From assembly GCF_000208745.1 (NCBI RefSeq), contig NC_030854.1, forward strand, positions 20,772,731 to 20,836,730: DNA of 64,000 nucleotides, given 5' to 3'. Each line of letters starts with the position of its first letter. Position 1 is the stretch's first letter. Origin of the DNA: Theobroma cacao. Lineage: Eukaryota > Streptophyta > Magnoliopsida > Malvales > Malvaceae. Shown one piece after another: positions 22,439 through 34,379 of the stretch. The notes beneath the pieces were generated by a model that did no database searches, was not told the DNA's origin, and worked only from the letters and a program-made list of their open reading frames with translations. The position numbers and the translations under genes were made by a program.

Positions 22439-24015
22439 TGCTAACATTACGCACACAAAAGTGCACGTATCGTACAGTAATATAGTAGTAAGAAAAGTAA
22501 GGTCTCCATAGGGAATTCTATCTAAATTCCTATTAAGTTCTAAAATTAGGCACCCTAATCTTATCCAAGAAAATCAAAATTGAAAATTAATTAAAAATGA
22601 AATTTAAGTAACAAAGATAAACTAAGGATTTAATGCTAAAAATTACTAAAGAATCATTGAATTAAGGCCTAGGATTGTGGAATTACTCAACCTTTCATTT
22701 GAATTTAAGCTCTCTCTTTATACTTAAATCAATAGGTTGGTTGCTAGCCTAGAGTCCAAATTTGTCTACAAGTCTCTATCAAGGTGCTTGTAAACATAGC
22801 TCTCATAATTAATTCTCCATATGTCTATGTAAATTAATTAAGGAAGGTTTACTAAGCTTTGGCTCTAAATTTAGCTACCTATGGTATTTAGGTATATTTC
22901 TATCCTAAACACTAATTAAATCACCTAATCTCTAAGTAAAATGAACACATGCTATTCAAACCCTTGGTCAATTATAAACTCCCTTAATCAAGTTACATTT
23001 AGAGACCTAAATCAATCTAATTATTGATCAAGCAAGTAAAAGCAGTAAGCATAGATATGAAACAAACAACATAATACTCATTAATAATAAGTAAAAAAGA
23101 GATAAAATATCCAAACTACATGAAAAGACCAACCATAATCCTAGAAAAAGCTATTTAGTTCATCATATTCTCAGCGAACATCATCCACAAGAAAGAAACC
23201 GTAAATACAGCAAAAGAAAGTGAGAAAAGAATAATTCTAGAGAGAGAAACAAATTTTTATTGCTTTTTAAGCCTTGATCTTCATTTCTTCATTTGTTTAT
23301 GATTTCTTTTCCTTTGAAGAGCTGCTCTAACCATTCCCTTTTTTTAGCTTAAAAGGTCCTATTTATGTCGCATATTCAAAAGCCCTAATTAAACAAACAA
23401 AGTTACTAAAAATGGAATTTCCTATGTTGGTGTCTGGCACCAAGCTCTCTAGTCTGTGGTGGTCCTCTAAGGGACATTAGAGTGCCATAGTGCTGGTGGT
23501 TTGGCATCGTGACATCAAGCTTGCTGTGTTGGTGCCTTATGTCGTCTAGCCTCTTTGTTGTCCTTACTGTAGTTTAGTAACTTCCCACACAATTTTAAAC
23601 ATGATCCAAGTAGAACTATGCAAAGTGATTAACACAAAAGTTGTAGCCCCTCCACTTAGCTTTCCAGTGGTCTAAAAATTATAGTGATCATACTTCTGCA
23701 GCTCGAGTTTCACTAAACACACTATAGCATGTTCAAGAGACACTTCAAGCCTTTTTTTGCACGGTTCATCATCCATTGAGCTCTCTTGTTTATAAAAACC
23801 TTCAATAACAATAGGACCAAGTCTATGATGGCTCAATTTGGGATTTTTTTATCATGGAATTAAATTAAAATTACTTGAATTAAAATAATTAAACATGCAT
23901 GAAACTTGTTACTAAAAAGCATGAAAACTACCTATATGCAACTTAATAACATAAAGACTTCGTTCTTTTTGTGCCCAAACATAGTGCAAGTTAACTCCAT
24001 ATCATAGAGTTATCA
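22439..24015 (-). mobile_element. 3' LTR of element B
   Basis: On the - strand it starts TGATAACTCTATGATATGGA at 24015 and ends GTAATGTTAGCA at 22439, 1577 bp. A purine tract abuts its start (24016 on), which marks it as the 3' LTR. It matches the B 5' LTR (26779-26883 plus 29469-30955) along its length, for example at CTAATTATTGATCAAGC (23014 against 29941). It contains the phrases TGGTGTCTGGCACCAAGC and GTGCCATAGTGCTGG common in this lineage. Confidence 0.9.
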
Positions 24016-24026
24016 CTCCCCCAAAC
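24016..24026 (-). other. Polypurine tract of element B
   Basis: GTTTGGGGGAG on the - strand directly precedes the LTR start TGATAACTC. It would prime plus-strand synthesis and defines orientation and LTR boundary. Confidence 0.8.
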
Positions 24027-25426
24027 TAATATTTTGCTAGCCATCGAGCAAAACATAAAAACAAAAGAAAGAAACATGAAAGGTGAAATCAACTAACTAC
24101 AAGTCCATTGCACCAAGTCAGAGTTCAATTTTAGTTTCCTTATCAATTATCTTATTTCCCTGCTCAAACCAAAGTGTAAATATTGCTCAAATTTACATTT
24201 CAACTTAATTGAAAGCATTTGTTCCATTGGATTCTCGTGTGCATGTGTAGTTCCTTACAATGAAAATCATGCCATTCAGATAGATTTATGCTTGTGTAAA
24301 ATTTAAATTAGTCACGAGTTTCATATGTTTTCTTTTCATCCCTCTCTCCACTAATATAGGCTAACACTTACTCAAGGATCTTTAGGAGTTTATCAAGCTT
24401 GTAACATATGGCTAGAGTCAATGTGGGATTTAGAAAAATATATAGCTCCAAATCACCTTAAGCACATAATCATTCTAAGACCTATAGTGAGCGTTATTTC
24501 TCTCTTCTCCTAATAACCCTTTTTTTCTTTTTTCTTCACCCTTTTTCCTTTATTAAATATATTATTTTTTTCTTCTCTTTTTTCTATTCTTTTTCATTCA
24601 TAATTTAACACCCTCAAACTTATTTCTTTTTATGTTAGGTAGTGGGGTGAGCAAAAATTTTGGGTATTTTTCTCAACAACTCCACCTTTTCTACCTTTTT
24701 TCTTCATTGCTTAGCTCAACTGGACTCCTTAAAATGATTTATGTACATAGGAGTGATGGGTGTTAAAATGGAAGTTATTTAAATGCTAAGGTTAATTAGT
24801 TACATGTTTAACAAAAAAAAGGAAAAAATTAGGCTCAAAAAGGGGTGACTAAAGATAATAGTATAACAAGGTAAGCTCAAAAAGCTCGAATGATTCAAAG
24901 ATGGCCTGAGTCATTTCCCTAACTAAATGTAGCCTAGGATTTCACCTCAAGAGAAACTCAAACAAATTCTAGGACTCATGACATTATTCAAAATTTTACT
25001 TTCACATAAATCATCTCTAGATGTAAACAATAATTCCAAGCATGAAATATGTGCTCAAATTGTGGGAAAATTACATTCTATAACGATACTTAGCAAATGA
25101 CTTCAACATAATACTTAAACAATATTTACCTTCACTAAGAGCATAAGATAACTATTTTTCTTCATTGGATAAGTGAGCAAAGAAAATGGTGCAACTAACT
25201 GTAGCCAATAACTTTTTTCACAAAACATGCAGCTAACAATCTAACTAAACATCAACATTCAAAAACATTTAAAACTTAAGAAAAAAAAAGCAAAGTTTAA
25301 ATATAAACTTCCCCCTTAAGCTTAGAATTAACATTGTCCTCAATGTTAAAAACTAAAAAAGACAAGTCAAGATTACTCCTTTGGATAGCGGAGATTCTCT
25401 AATCTTCCTTTTCAACCTCATTATTG
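24027..25426 (-). mobile_element. Non-coding 3' internal region of element B
   Basis: AT-rich DNA between the B coding remnant and its polypurine tract. It contains T-rich stretches (24520-24600, TTTTTCTT type) and A-rich ones on the + strand near 25260. No protein motif was found on either strand. It probably represents the 3' untranslated part of the element after loss of pol. Confidence 0.6.
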
Positions 25427-26445
25427 TCACCAATGTTTATGGGAGGCTCTCTCTATTTTTTTACTACAAAAAGAAAATAAATGGAAATTAATGTAGAAAT
25501 ATGAATAAATAAAATAAAAATAACTAAAAAGAGAAAATATGAGTTTCGAAAGCTTGGATTGCCTCCTAAGAACTGCTTCTTTATAGTCAATAGCTTGACT
25601 TTGGTTGAAGTCTTCATTCACCATTTAAGGAGGTTTGAGTTTGCATGGAAAAAGCTTGAGGTGTAAAACTCAAGATTTGGTGCTTGCTCAACCCAAAGTG
25701 GTGGAATAGGCTAACTTTTACCCAAATTCTGAAATGGAGTTCGTCTTGAATAATGCACTTTTGGTATAGCCTTCCAAACATGTGTAACATATGCAAGTTC
25801 TTCATTCTTATCCTTCATTGTTGCATCTAGAACCAAACAATCTTCAAGGAGTTTCTTTGGATTTTCCATATCAATAACCTCCTTAGGCAACGGATCAACT
25901 GTATCCAAATAGGGACTATGAGGCACATATGGCTTAACTTCTGATGGTGTAGGTACTTCGTCCTCTTGCTTAACTTCTTCGTCTTGAACTTGCTTGCTCG
26001 AAGTATTCTTTTAATCTACGTTATCTTCTTCATCTACCACATTCTTGCTATTTACTTCATCAAGATACTTACCATATTCTTCTCTTCTAGGATTAGGCTT
26101 AGTGTCATTTGGTAAAAGTTCTTAAGGCCTATTGTTGATTTCATTAATACGTTGACTCACATGTGTCTCAATATTTCTCATTGAAGCTTCATTACTTTGA
26201 ATGACTACATTCATATTTACCATGTGTTGCATAAACAACCTTTCTAAAGTTAACTTTTTCTCAAGTATAAAGGCTTTAACTCGTGACTCAAAACCATTAT
26301 GGAAAATAGGTTCTGATGAATATGTAAGGCCTTGATTATTACTCCACGAAAAATTTAGGTGATTCCACCTTAAGTTGTAACTGTTGGAGTATGAGTTGTT
26401 TTGCTGCCCATTGAATCTTCCATCAAAATTGCATTGATTCATAAT
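25427..26445 (-). pseudogene. Gag C-terminus and pol linker fragments of element B
   Basis: Read on the - strand from 26442: NQCNFDGRFNGQQNNSYSNS, LRWNHLNFSWSNNQ and RLFMQHMVNMNVVIQ with RNIETHVSQRINEINN. This is the same gag C-terminus seen in element A, but without the capsid core. Downstream (25926-25614) PHSPYLDTVDPLPKEVIDME, YSRRTPFQNLGKS and a trailing PPLWVEQAPNLE resemble the linker between protease and RT in this lineage. At 25613-25540 a phrase like YKEAVLRRQSKLSK follows, usual after the last ORF. RT, RNase H and integrase are missing, so the element has a large internal deletion. Confidence 0.7.
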
Positions 26446-26778
26446 AAGCTAGACAACAATAACTTGAATGCCTATCTCCATAAAGCTCGCATGTCACTAA
26501 ATGATGCTGAAAAACATTAACGTCCAAGTATCAATCTTTTGAGACAAAGTATGTATTTGGGTGGTCAAAGAACCGATTGCATCCAATTCATAATCACTAG
26601 TAACCCTCCTAGGTACAAATTGTTCAAATGGCCACTAATAATTATAATAATTCATCAACTCAACGAAAAGTACTTGAAATAAGGAAAATAAAGCTTTAAT
26701 TAAGACTAGTTTGCATGGTATTAATATTAGAAAAAGAATATAAAAATAACTCTTTTGCAACTATGCCAAAAAACTTAT
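26446..26778 (-). mobile_element. Leader and decayed primer site of element B
   Basis: Next to the 5' LTR end the - strand reads TTTTTTGGCATAGTTGCAAA just inside 26779. This is a decayed TTTGGCGCCGTTGCCGGGG, the Asp-tRNA primer site. The rest is untranslated leader with the start of gag missing or unreadable. Confidence 0.6.
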
Positions 26779-27271
26779 TGCTAACTTTACACACACGCAA
26801 ACACATGTATCACACAAGTAGTTTAATAGTAAGAAAAATATCATCTCCATAATGAATTGTGTCTAAATTCTTGCTATGTACTATGTGAGACCTTGACCTC
26901 TATAGGCTTATAACTAGGTATAGACACAATAACACGGGCTAGAGGTAGTTTTGTCATTTTCTCTAATGAGCTCCCAGAAGAAAGTTTTAGGATATTTTAA
27001 GATCTAAATAGGCATAAGACCTCATAAATGATGTGTAATGATGAAAACATGAAGAAAACTAGAAGTGACAATAATTTTCACAATAAGGGTAAAATGGTCA
27101 TTTTGCACCCCGAGTAAAAATTTTTAAAGTTTCACAAACCCGAGCATGTCTAGACCATTATGGACTTGGTCTCAGTGTTAAAAAAGCAAAAAGATTGTAG
27201 AAAAGGCTGCATGAGAACGAGCTACCTAGTCAAGGGCATTTCCATAATTTCAATGGAATTATAAGCTTGGG

Positions 27272-27280
27272 CTATAAATA
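27272..27280 (+). promoter_or_regulatory. TATA box of LTR C6
   Basis: CTATAAATA, 388 bases from the LTR start, followed by CTTCCAGCAGCTTCTTC shared by the sister copies. Confidence 0.68.
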
Positions 27281-28109
27281 TCTTTCTTCCAGCAGCTTCT
27301 TCTCCCATTTTTCAGCAGTTTCTTCTTTTTCCTCCTTATTCTCTTTCATGTTGCTTCCAACCTCCACGGAAGCTTGATATGGAGCTTGCATAATTTTCTC
27401 TTTTTAGCTATAGTTTTCATACCTTTGTGCCCTTATGACTAGAACCCTTGTATTCTTTCACTCTCTCTCCTTAAAACCCTTGAAAAAATCTTATTTCCAT
27501 ACTTTTTCTCACTAGTTGGGCGTTCTAGAGAGAGAAAGAAAGAATTATCCCATTTGTGTGGAAGTTATTGGAAGAGAATTGAACTACAACGGAACCCTAA
27601 GGTGAGTGATGAACTAAGCTTGGTTTCTGGCTGTGAAAAATGGCTAGTAATTTAGATTATGAGCTATTTTATTGTTGAGCATGTTCATTCATTTTATAGT
27701 GATTTCGATAGTGAACATAGATAGCCATTTAAAGTGGCAATTGAAAGCTAGCTAAGAGATAGCTTTTAAGGTTTATAGTATGTGAATTGACCTATTGCTG
27801 ATGCTAATATGATTCTAGGTTGTAACAAAGCCCCATCACCTCAATTGGATCATTAAGGGAATTAGAGTCAGCTAAAAGCTCTACAATCAACTGGTGAGTG
27901 GACTACCTATCAAAACTATTTTGGGAATGTGACTGTTCTGTACAAAGTGTTTAAATGATTTTATACAACTTTTCTTAAAAATGAGTGCCTTGGGAACAAG
28001 CTCTTGAGAAATGGTTTATGTTGTGGTATGTGGCTATTATGGATTCCTATACTACTACATTGTGTTGATATATATGTATGTAGGAATATATTGTTGTGTA
28101 ATTATATTG

Positions 28110-28232
28110 ACTCGGCTATGTGCGAGTAGGGAATGTGCATAGGCCGATGATGACCCCGTTATGTGCGAGTAGGGAATGCGCATAACCCGGTGATGACCCA
28201 GCCATGTACGAGTAAGGAGTGCGCATGAGCTG
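28110..28232 (+). repeat. Hairpin minisatellite, type Y, in LTR C6
   Basis: Three units of about 45 bases with TATGTGCGAGTAGGGAATG and CGCATAACCCGGTGATGACC. It explains the - strand frame at 28055-28285. Confidence 0.8.
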
Positions 28233-28454
28233 GTGATGATGAGACAGTGTGCATTATGATGATGAGTATATGTATATATATACATACGTAATTATGTGTG
28301 TTATAGGAAATTTATGAGTAATGGTATATGAGTGTAATGCATGTGAAATTTGGTATGTTAAACTTTGAGAAATTATTATGTGTTTCATATTAGTTTTGGA
28401 TATTTCAGGAGGGTGGTTTTCTTTGGGAAGTAAGTGAAATTTTCCTCTGATGCC

Positions 28455-28640
28455 TTGTTTCTCACTGCACCGAGAAACTTTCAGGTTTCTGGAGAGTGGA
28501 TGGCTGCAAACTCGCTGCAGCGAGAAAATACTATAGCATTCTTGCTACGGCGAGAATCAATCTCACTGCAAGGAGAAAGTTTCTATCTTGGAGTAGAAAT
28601 TTCGCTGCAGCGAGATTCATTCTCTCTGCCAGGAAAAACA
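28455..28640 (+). repeat. Palindrome array in LTR C6
   Basis: Five copies: TCTCACTGCACCGAGA near 28460, CTCGCTGCAGCGAG near 28512, CTTGCTACGGCGAG near 28541, CTCACTGCAAGGAG near 28562 and TCGCTGCAGCGA near 28602. Each is a variant of TTCTCGCTGCAGCGAGAA. Spacing is 20-50 bases. Confidence 0.8.
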
Positions 28641-30955
28641 TTCTGTTTTGTCTCCCATCTTGTCAAATTGTTGCCCTATTTTCCACTTCTTTGCTACCAT
28701 ATTTGGGCATGGACTTCTAACATTATGGAATAAATGATTTAAGTTCAAATTGAGGAGGTTTGATGAGAAACCCTCGACCAGTTGAGAAACCCTAGTTCGG
28801 CTAATGACTTAAATCCCAACGTTGCTGCAGTGAAGATTTGTTGTCGCATTTGACTTGCTTGCGTATCACTGAAGCTTTCATTTTTTTTCAAATTTTTCAT
28901 TACGTATGGATTCATGATTTTCAAATGATTGATCATTTAAGGGTTCAATGAGGGGATTTTAATATGAATGAAACTAAATTGAATTGTTTTGAGACAAGTG
29001 CATCATGATTTTAAATTCTCCCTTATTGTTGCTTGTTCCCTTCCTTGTTCATTCACTGGGTTTATACTCACCGTTTTCAACTTCATGTTTTCAGATCGTG
29101 AGGCAGTTGGTAACTAGGTCGAGGTGCCCTTGTAGACTCAACTATTGGTAGGTGTCTCGACATTCAGTAGCTGTACATTCATCGAGTTTCTCCGCTGGAC
29201 ATCGAGTCTCCTTTTGATATGTATAAACAACTTAATGTAAATTATTAGAATACATGTTGTAGACAATGTATGTATATTTTAAATGAGTAATGCCAGTACG
29301 AGTTGGCAATGTCTATTTCTATTTTTATTTAAAGTTATAAAATGTGACTTAGCAATATTTGATGGAATGATGAGTAGGATAAATAGATAGGCTTGCTTGG
29401 GCTTAGTGGACTACATCTATTGGGCCCTTGCGTCGATCATGGCCTAGAATTTGGGTCGTGACATACTAAAATTGGGCACCATAATCTTATCCAAGTTAAT
29501 CAAATTTGAAAATTAATTAAAAATGAAATTTAAGTAACAAAGCTAAACTAGGGAGTTAAAGTTAAAAATTATTAGAGAATCATTGAATTAAGGCCTAAAA
29601 TTGTGGAATTACTCAACCTTTCATCTCAATTTAATATCTCTATTAATACTTAAATTGACAGGATTGTTACCAACCTAGAATCCAAATTTGTCTACAAGTC
29701 TCTGTCGAGATGCTTGTAAAAATACCACTCATAATTAATTCTCCATATGTCTACGTAAATTAATTAAGGAAAGTTCACTAAGTGTATGCTTTAAATTTGG
29801 CTGCATATGGTATTTAGGTATATTTCTATTCTAAATACTAATCAAATCACTTAATCTCTAAGTGAAATGAACACGTGCTACTCAAACCTTTGTCTATTCT
29901 AAACTCCTTTCGTCAAGTTGCATATAGAGACCCAAATCAATCTAATTGTTGATCAAGCAATTAGAAGCAATAAGCATATATTTGAAAAAAACAACACAAT
30001 ACCCATTAATAATACGTAAAAGAGAGTTAAAATATCCAAAATACATGAAGAGATCAACCACAATCCTAGAAAAAGCTATTTAATTCATCATATTCTCAAC
30101 AAACATCATCCATAAAAAAGAAACCATAAATACAGAAAAAAAAAGTTAGAGAAAAACAACTCTGGAGAAAGAAACAAAATTTTGTAACTTTTTTAGCCTT
30201 GACCTTCCTTTCTTTTTTTTCTTTTCTTCTTGTTTTTTATGATTTCTTTTCCTTTGAAGAGCTGCTTTGACCTCTCCCCTCTTTTTAAGCTTAAAATATC
30301 CTATTTATATCACATATTCAAAAGCCCTAATTAAAAAAATAAAGTTGCAAAAAATGGAATTTCCCATGCTAGCGCCGCAATGCCAAGCTCTCTGGTCCAT
30401 GGTGGTCGTTGAAGGGACATTAGGGTGCCATGGGGCTCGTGGTTTGGTTCCGCTGCACCAGCTTGTTGTGCTAGTGCCTTATCTCTTCCCAAACTTTGTG
30501 CTATGCTTACTACAGTTTAGTCATTTCCCATTTGATTTTGAGCACAAAATTATTAGAAATGGGAAAAGTAATAAACATAAACGTTACAGCCCCTCATTTT
30601 AGCTTTCCATTGGTATAAAAATCACAATGATCGGACTTATGTATCTTGAGTTGCATGCAAAATACTGCAACATCTTTAGAAGAAACTTCAAGCCTTTTTC
30701 CACGATTCATCATCCATAGAGCTATCTTGCGTATAAAAACCTTCAATAACTATAGGACCAACTTTGTGATGGCTCAATTTGGGATCTTTTATCATGGAAT
30801 TATATTAAAATCTCTTGAACTAAAATAATTAAACATGCATGAAACTTATTAATGAAAATCATGAAAACTATTTAAATGCAACTTATAAACACAAAGACTT
30901 GGATCTTTTTATGCCCAAAAATAGTCCAAGAAAACTCTATATAATAGAGTTATCA

Positions 30956-33155
30956 TTAGGTAAGTCTGCTAAAAAGATGTTGTTATTGATGTTGAAAAAG
31001 AAATTGTGGTTGAAAATTCTGGTGAAAAATCTAAAACGAAAAAATCACAAGTTAATTTTTCACAATTACCTTCTCCACCTTTTCCTCAACGTTTTTTAAA
31101 GTAGAAACTTAGCAAGCAATTTCAAAGATTTTTTGGGGTATTTAAAAAGCTTCATATTAATATTCCTTTAGCTAAAGCTTTGGAAAATATGCCTAGCTAT
31201 GTCAAGTTTTTGAAAGATATCTTGAGTAAACAGAAGAAATTAGGTGAGTTTGACACTATTACACTTACTGAAGAGAGTAGTGCCATAATTTAGAATAAGC
31301 TTCTAGTAAAGCTTAAAGATCCCGGTAGTTTTACCATTCCTTTCACTCTTGGTACTTTATATTTTGCTAAAGCTTTATGTGATGTGGGTGCAAGTATAAA
31401 TTTGATGCTATTGTCAATTTATCGACAACATTGTTTGGGAGAAATTATGCCTACTTCTGTATCTTCAAAACTTGTTGATCAATCCCTTGCTTATCAATAT
31501 GGTATAGTGGAAGATGTTTTGGTAAAGGTTGGTAAGTTTATTTTTTAGTAGATTTTATTGTGCTTGACATGGAAGAAGATCACGAAGTATCAATCATTCT
31601 TAGAAGACCATTCTTAGCTACTAGTATAGCTCTTGTTGATGTAGAAAAAGGTGAACTTACCTTAAGGGTTCAAGACCAAGAGGTAACTTTTAATATTTTT
31701 AGAGCTTTAAAATTATCAAAAGAGTTTGATGAGTGTTTTGTTATAAATGTGGTGAATAGCATTACCAATGATGTATTTATGTAAAATTATTCTAATGATC
31801 TTCTTGAGGCTTCTTTGATTTCTACTTGTTAAAGTGGTGATGATAGAATTGTTGAATATGCAAAATTGTTGGATGCTCCATCACTCCTTCTAAAACCTCA
31901 ATTTAAGACTTTGGAATTACCAACTTTTTCAATTTCACCAGCCATGCCTTCCATTGAAAAACCACCCACACTTGAGCTTAAGCCATTACTTACTCATCTA
32001 AGATACTTTTTTCTTGGAAACTCATATACTTTGTTAGTTAATATTTCTTCTTCTCTTATTAATGTGTAGGAAGACAAGCTCCTTCGTGTGCTAAGAGAGT
32101 TTAAGAAAGCCATAAGGTGGACCAATGTTGATAGCGAAGGAATTAATCCATCTATATGCATGCATTAAATCCTTCTTGAGGATAACCACAAGGCAACCAT
32201 TGAGCATCAACGTAGGCTGAATACAATCATGGAATAAGTGGTTAAGAAGGAGATTGTCAAGTGGTTAAATACTGATATAGTGTATCCAATTTTGGATTAT
32301 ACATGGATAAGTTTTGTCCAATGTGTACCAAAGAAAAAAGGTATGATTGTAGTTTCCAATGAAAATAATGAGCTTATTCCTACTAAAACTATGACTAGTT
32401 AAAAGGTATGGATTATCGAAAGCTTAATAAGGCTACAAGGAAAGACCACTTTCTTCACCTTTTTATTGATTAGATGCTTGGCAGATTATCTAGTAAGGAT
32501 TTTTATGGCTTTTTAGATGGTTTTTCTGGATATAATCAAATTGCTATAGCTCCTGAAGATCAAGAGAAAACTATTTTCACTTGTCCTTATGGAACATTTT
32601 CGTTTAGGAGAATGCCTTTTGGACTTTGTGATGCACCTACTACTTTTCAAATATGCATGATGACAATTTTTTCAAGATGGTGGAAAAATATCTTGAGCTA
32701 TTTATGGTTGATTTTTCTGTATTTAGTGATACGTTTGATGATTGTCTTTTTAATCATGCTAGACTCCTCAAAAGATGTGAAGAAAGAAATTTGGTGCTAA
32801 ATTGGGAAAAATGTCACTTCATGGTGCAAGAAGGCATTGTTCTTGGACACAACTTTCTAGTAGAGGAATTGAAGTTGATAAGGCAAAGATTGAAACAAGT
32901 GAGAAACTTCCACCTCCAACATCAGTGAAAGCCATTCGAAGTTTTCTTGGTCATGGTGGGTTTTATAGACGCTTCATTGAAGACTTCTCTAAAATTTGTG
33001 ATCCACTTTGCAATCTTTTGGAGAAAGATAGATGTTTCCACTTTGATGATGCATGTCTTGAAGGATTCTTGGAGCTGAATAAGAAATTAATTTCTACACC
33101 AATTATGACAACTCCAAGTTGGAATTTTCCTTTTGAACTCATTTGTGATGCTAGT
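30956..33155 (+). pseudogene. Protease and reverse transcriptase of element A
   Basis: Pol continues after element B. A gag-protease linker (VIDVEKEIVVENSGEKSKTK) is followed by the protease: LHINIPLAKALENMPSYVKF, then the active-site loop ALCDVGASINLMLLS at about 31370 (usual D[LM]GASINLM, Asp kept), and VIILRRPFLATSIALVDVEKG. RT follows: LELKPLLTHLRY at 31970, KKEIVKWLNTDIVYP, FYGFLDGFSGYNQIAIAPED (LDG Asp kept) at 32505, CPYGTFSFRRMPFGLCDAP, then ELFMVDFSVFSDTFDDCLF, where the catalytic FMDD is FMVD, losing one metal-binding Asp. VLNWEKCHFMVQEGIVLGH is in one frame and SVKAIRSFLGHGGFYRRFIE in another, so a frameshift lies near 32850. Stops occur at 31100, 31293 and 31546, among others. The reading ends in the RNase H start FELICDAS at 33155, where another LTR is inserted. 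Confidence 0.92.
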
Positions 33156-34379
33156 TGTAGTACCCCGTACTTTGATATGGTGGCTAATAAAGCTTAAGGA
33201 TGCCAATTGAGGTTAATTACCGAGTTAAAAAGGTGATTTGGAAGTGAACCTATGAAACCTCAACCTCCATAGACACGTAATTAGGAGTAGACGCGATAAC
33301 GCGAACTAGGGGTAATTTCATCATTTCTCATGGTGGGCTCCTAGAAGTGGATATTTCTAGTATTATTAAGGCCTAAGTATGCCTAAGGAATAAATGAATG
33401 ATGTTAATGATGGTGAAATAAATGAATGAAATAGAAATAACGATAATTTCCATGGTAGGGACAAAATGATAAAGATTTCATGAACCTGAGTATTTCTAGA
33501 CTATTATGGATTTTGTCTTAGTGTCAAAAGAGTAAAAGGATTGCACAAAGGATAGGAAGAAGACAAAATGACCTTGTTAAGGGTGGTTTGGTAATTTCAT
33601 GAGAAAATAGATAAACATAAGGCATAAATATCTAAGTTTCTAGGAAGTTCTTCAAATTTCCAGCAAATACTTCAAGCTTTCAGTAACTTTTTCTTCTTCC
33701 TCACCCATCCAATGCCATTTTCATTCCACCTCCATGAAAATCAAATTTTTCATGGGATTTTTCCTTGTTTTCTTTTCATTTCTTTTCTTTTCCTAATCCT
33801 TCCTTCTCTTAACTTCTTGGGCACTGAATTTGTAGCTTTTAACCGCAATTTTTGTCACATTTAAACCCTAAGAGAGAGAAAGAAAAATCTCTCCTTGTTT
33901 CTTATACTTTCTATTTCTACTTCACTTTCAACGACACTTGGATTTTTGGCTTCAGATTTTCATTTTCAAGGTTGAAAGGTATCTATTTCAAACTTTTGGA
34001 ATTTTTTAATTTATGGTTATATTTTCATATTTATTCCTTAATTTCTTCAAATTACTTTTCCTGGAGAGATTAGGTTTTTTTGTTGATCTTCATGCCTCCA
34101 AGCTCATCCAGGTAACGAAATTTTAAATTGGAGTAGTTGGTCAAATGGGTTTGTGAATTAGACTAGAAACTTAGGTTAAATGTTAGGTTAAAGGGTAGAT
34201 TGCCTATCATAAATTCATTACAATTATTAGATTTAATTTGTGACTTAATTGAGGTTGTTATGTTTTATTGATAAATATAGGTTTTAATGGTATTTCGAGA
34301 CTACCTAGATTAGGACCTTGTTGGTGCTAGTTTTGTCAGGTGAGTGAACTTGCAGTTCAAAATGTTTTGGGGAAATGTT

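Larger units (their letters stand above)
26884..29463 (+). mobile_element. Solo LTR of family C (C6) with perfect TSD TACTA
   Basis: TGTGAGACC...GTCGTGACA, 2580 bp, between TACTA at 26879-26883 and 29464-29468. The site before insertion can be checked against the unbroken sister LTR at 22540-22560. Modules in order: AAAATGGTCATTTT near 27092, TATA at 27272, donor GGTGAGT with GT at 27602, type Y minisatellite 28110-28232, palindromes 28455-28640, acceptor TTTTCAG ending 29094, terminal block 29390-29463. The frames at 28434-28733 are palindrome translations. Confidence 0.96.
26779..30955 (-). mobile_element. 5' LTR of element B, split by LTR C6
   Basis: The LTR consists of 26779-26883 and 29469-30955, rejoined at the TSD TACTA around C6. 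Net length is about 1.59 kb, against 1577 for the 3' LTR. It starts on the - strand with TGATAACTCTATTATATAGA at 30955 and ends GTAAAGTTAGCA at 26779. The frames at 30267-30828 on the + strand lie within the LTR and are not genes. Flanks of the whole element B (AGTGT at 22434, TTAGG at 30956) do not match, so a TSD is not evident. Confidence 0.88.

Noticed and set aside
28434..28733. ORFs of 99 and 74 aa on the + strand
   Set aside because: Both frames translate the palindrome array of LTR C6 (repeated SLQRE and AAAR phrases); not a gene.
30267..30828. ORFs of 111 and 60 aa on the + strand
   Set aside because: They lie antisense within the 5' LTR of element B; the matching 3' LTR at 23300-23900 does not keep the frames.
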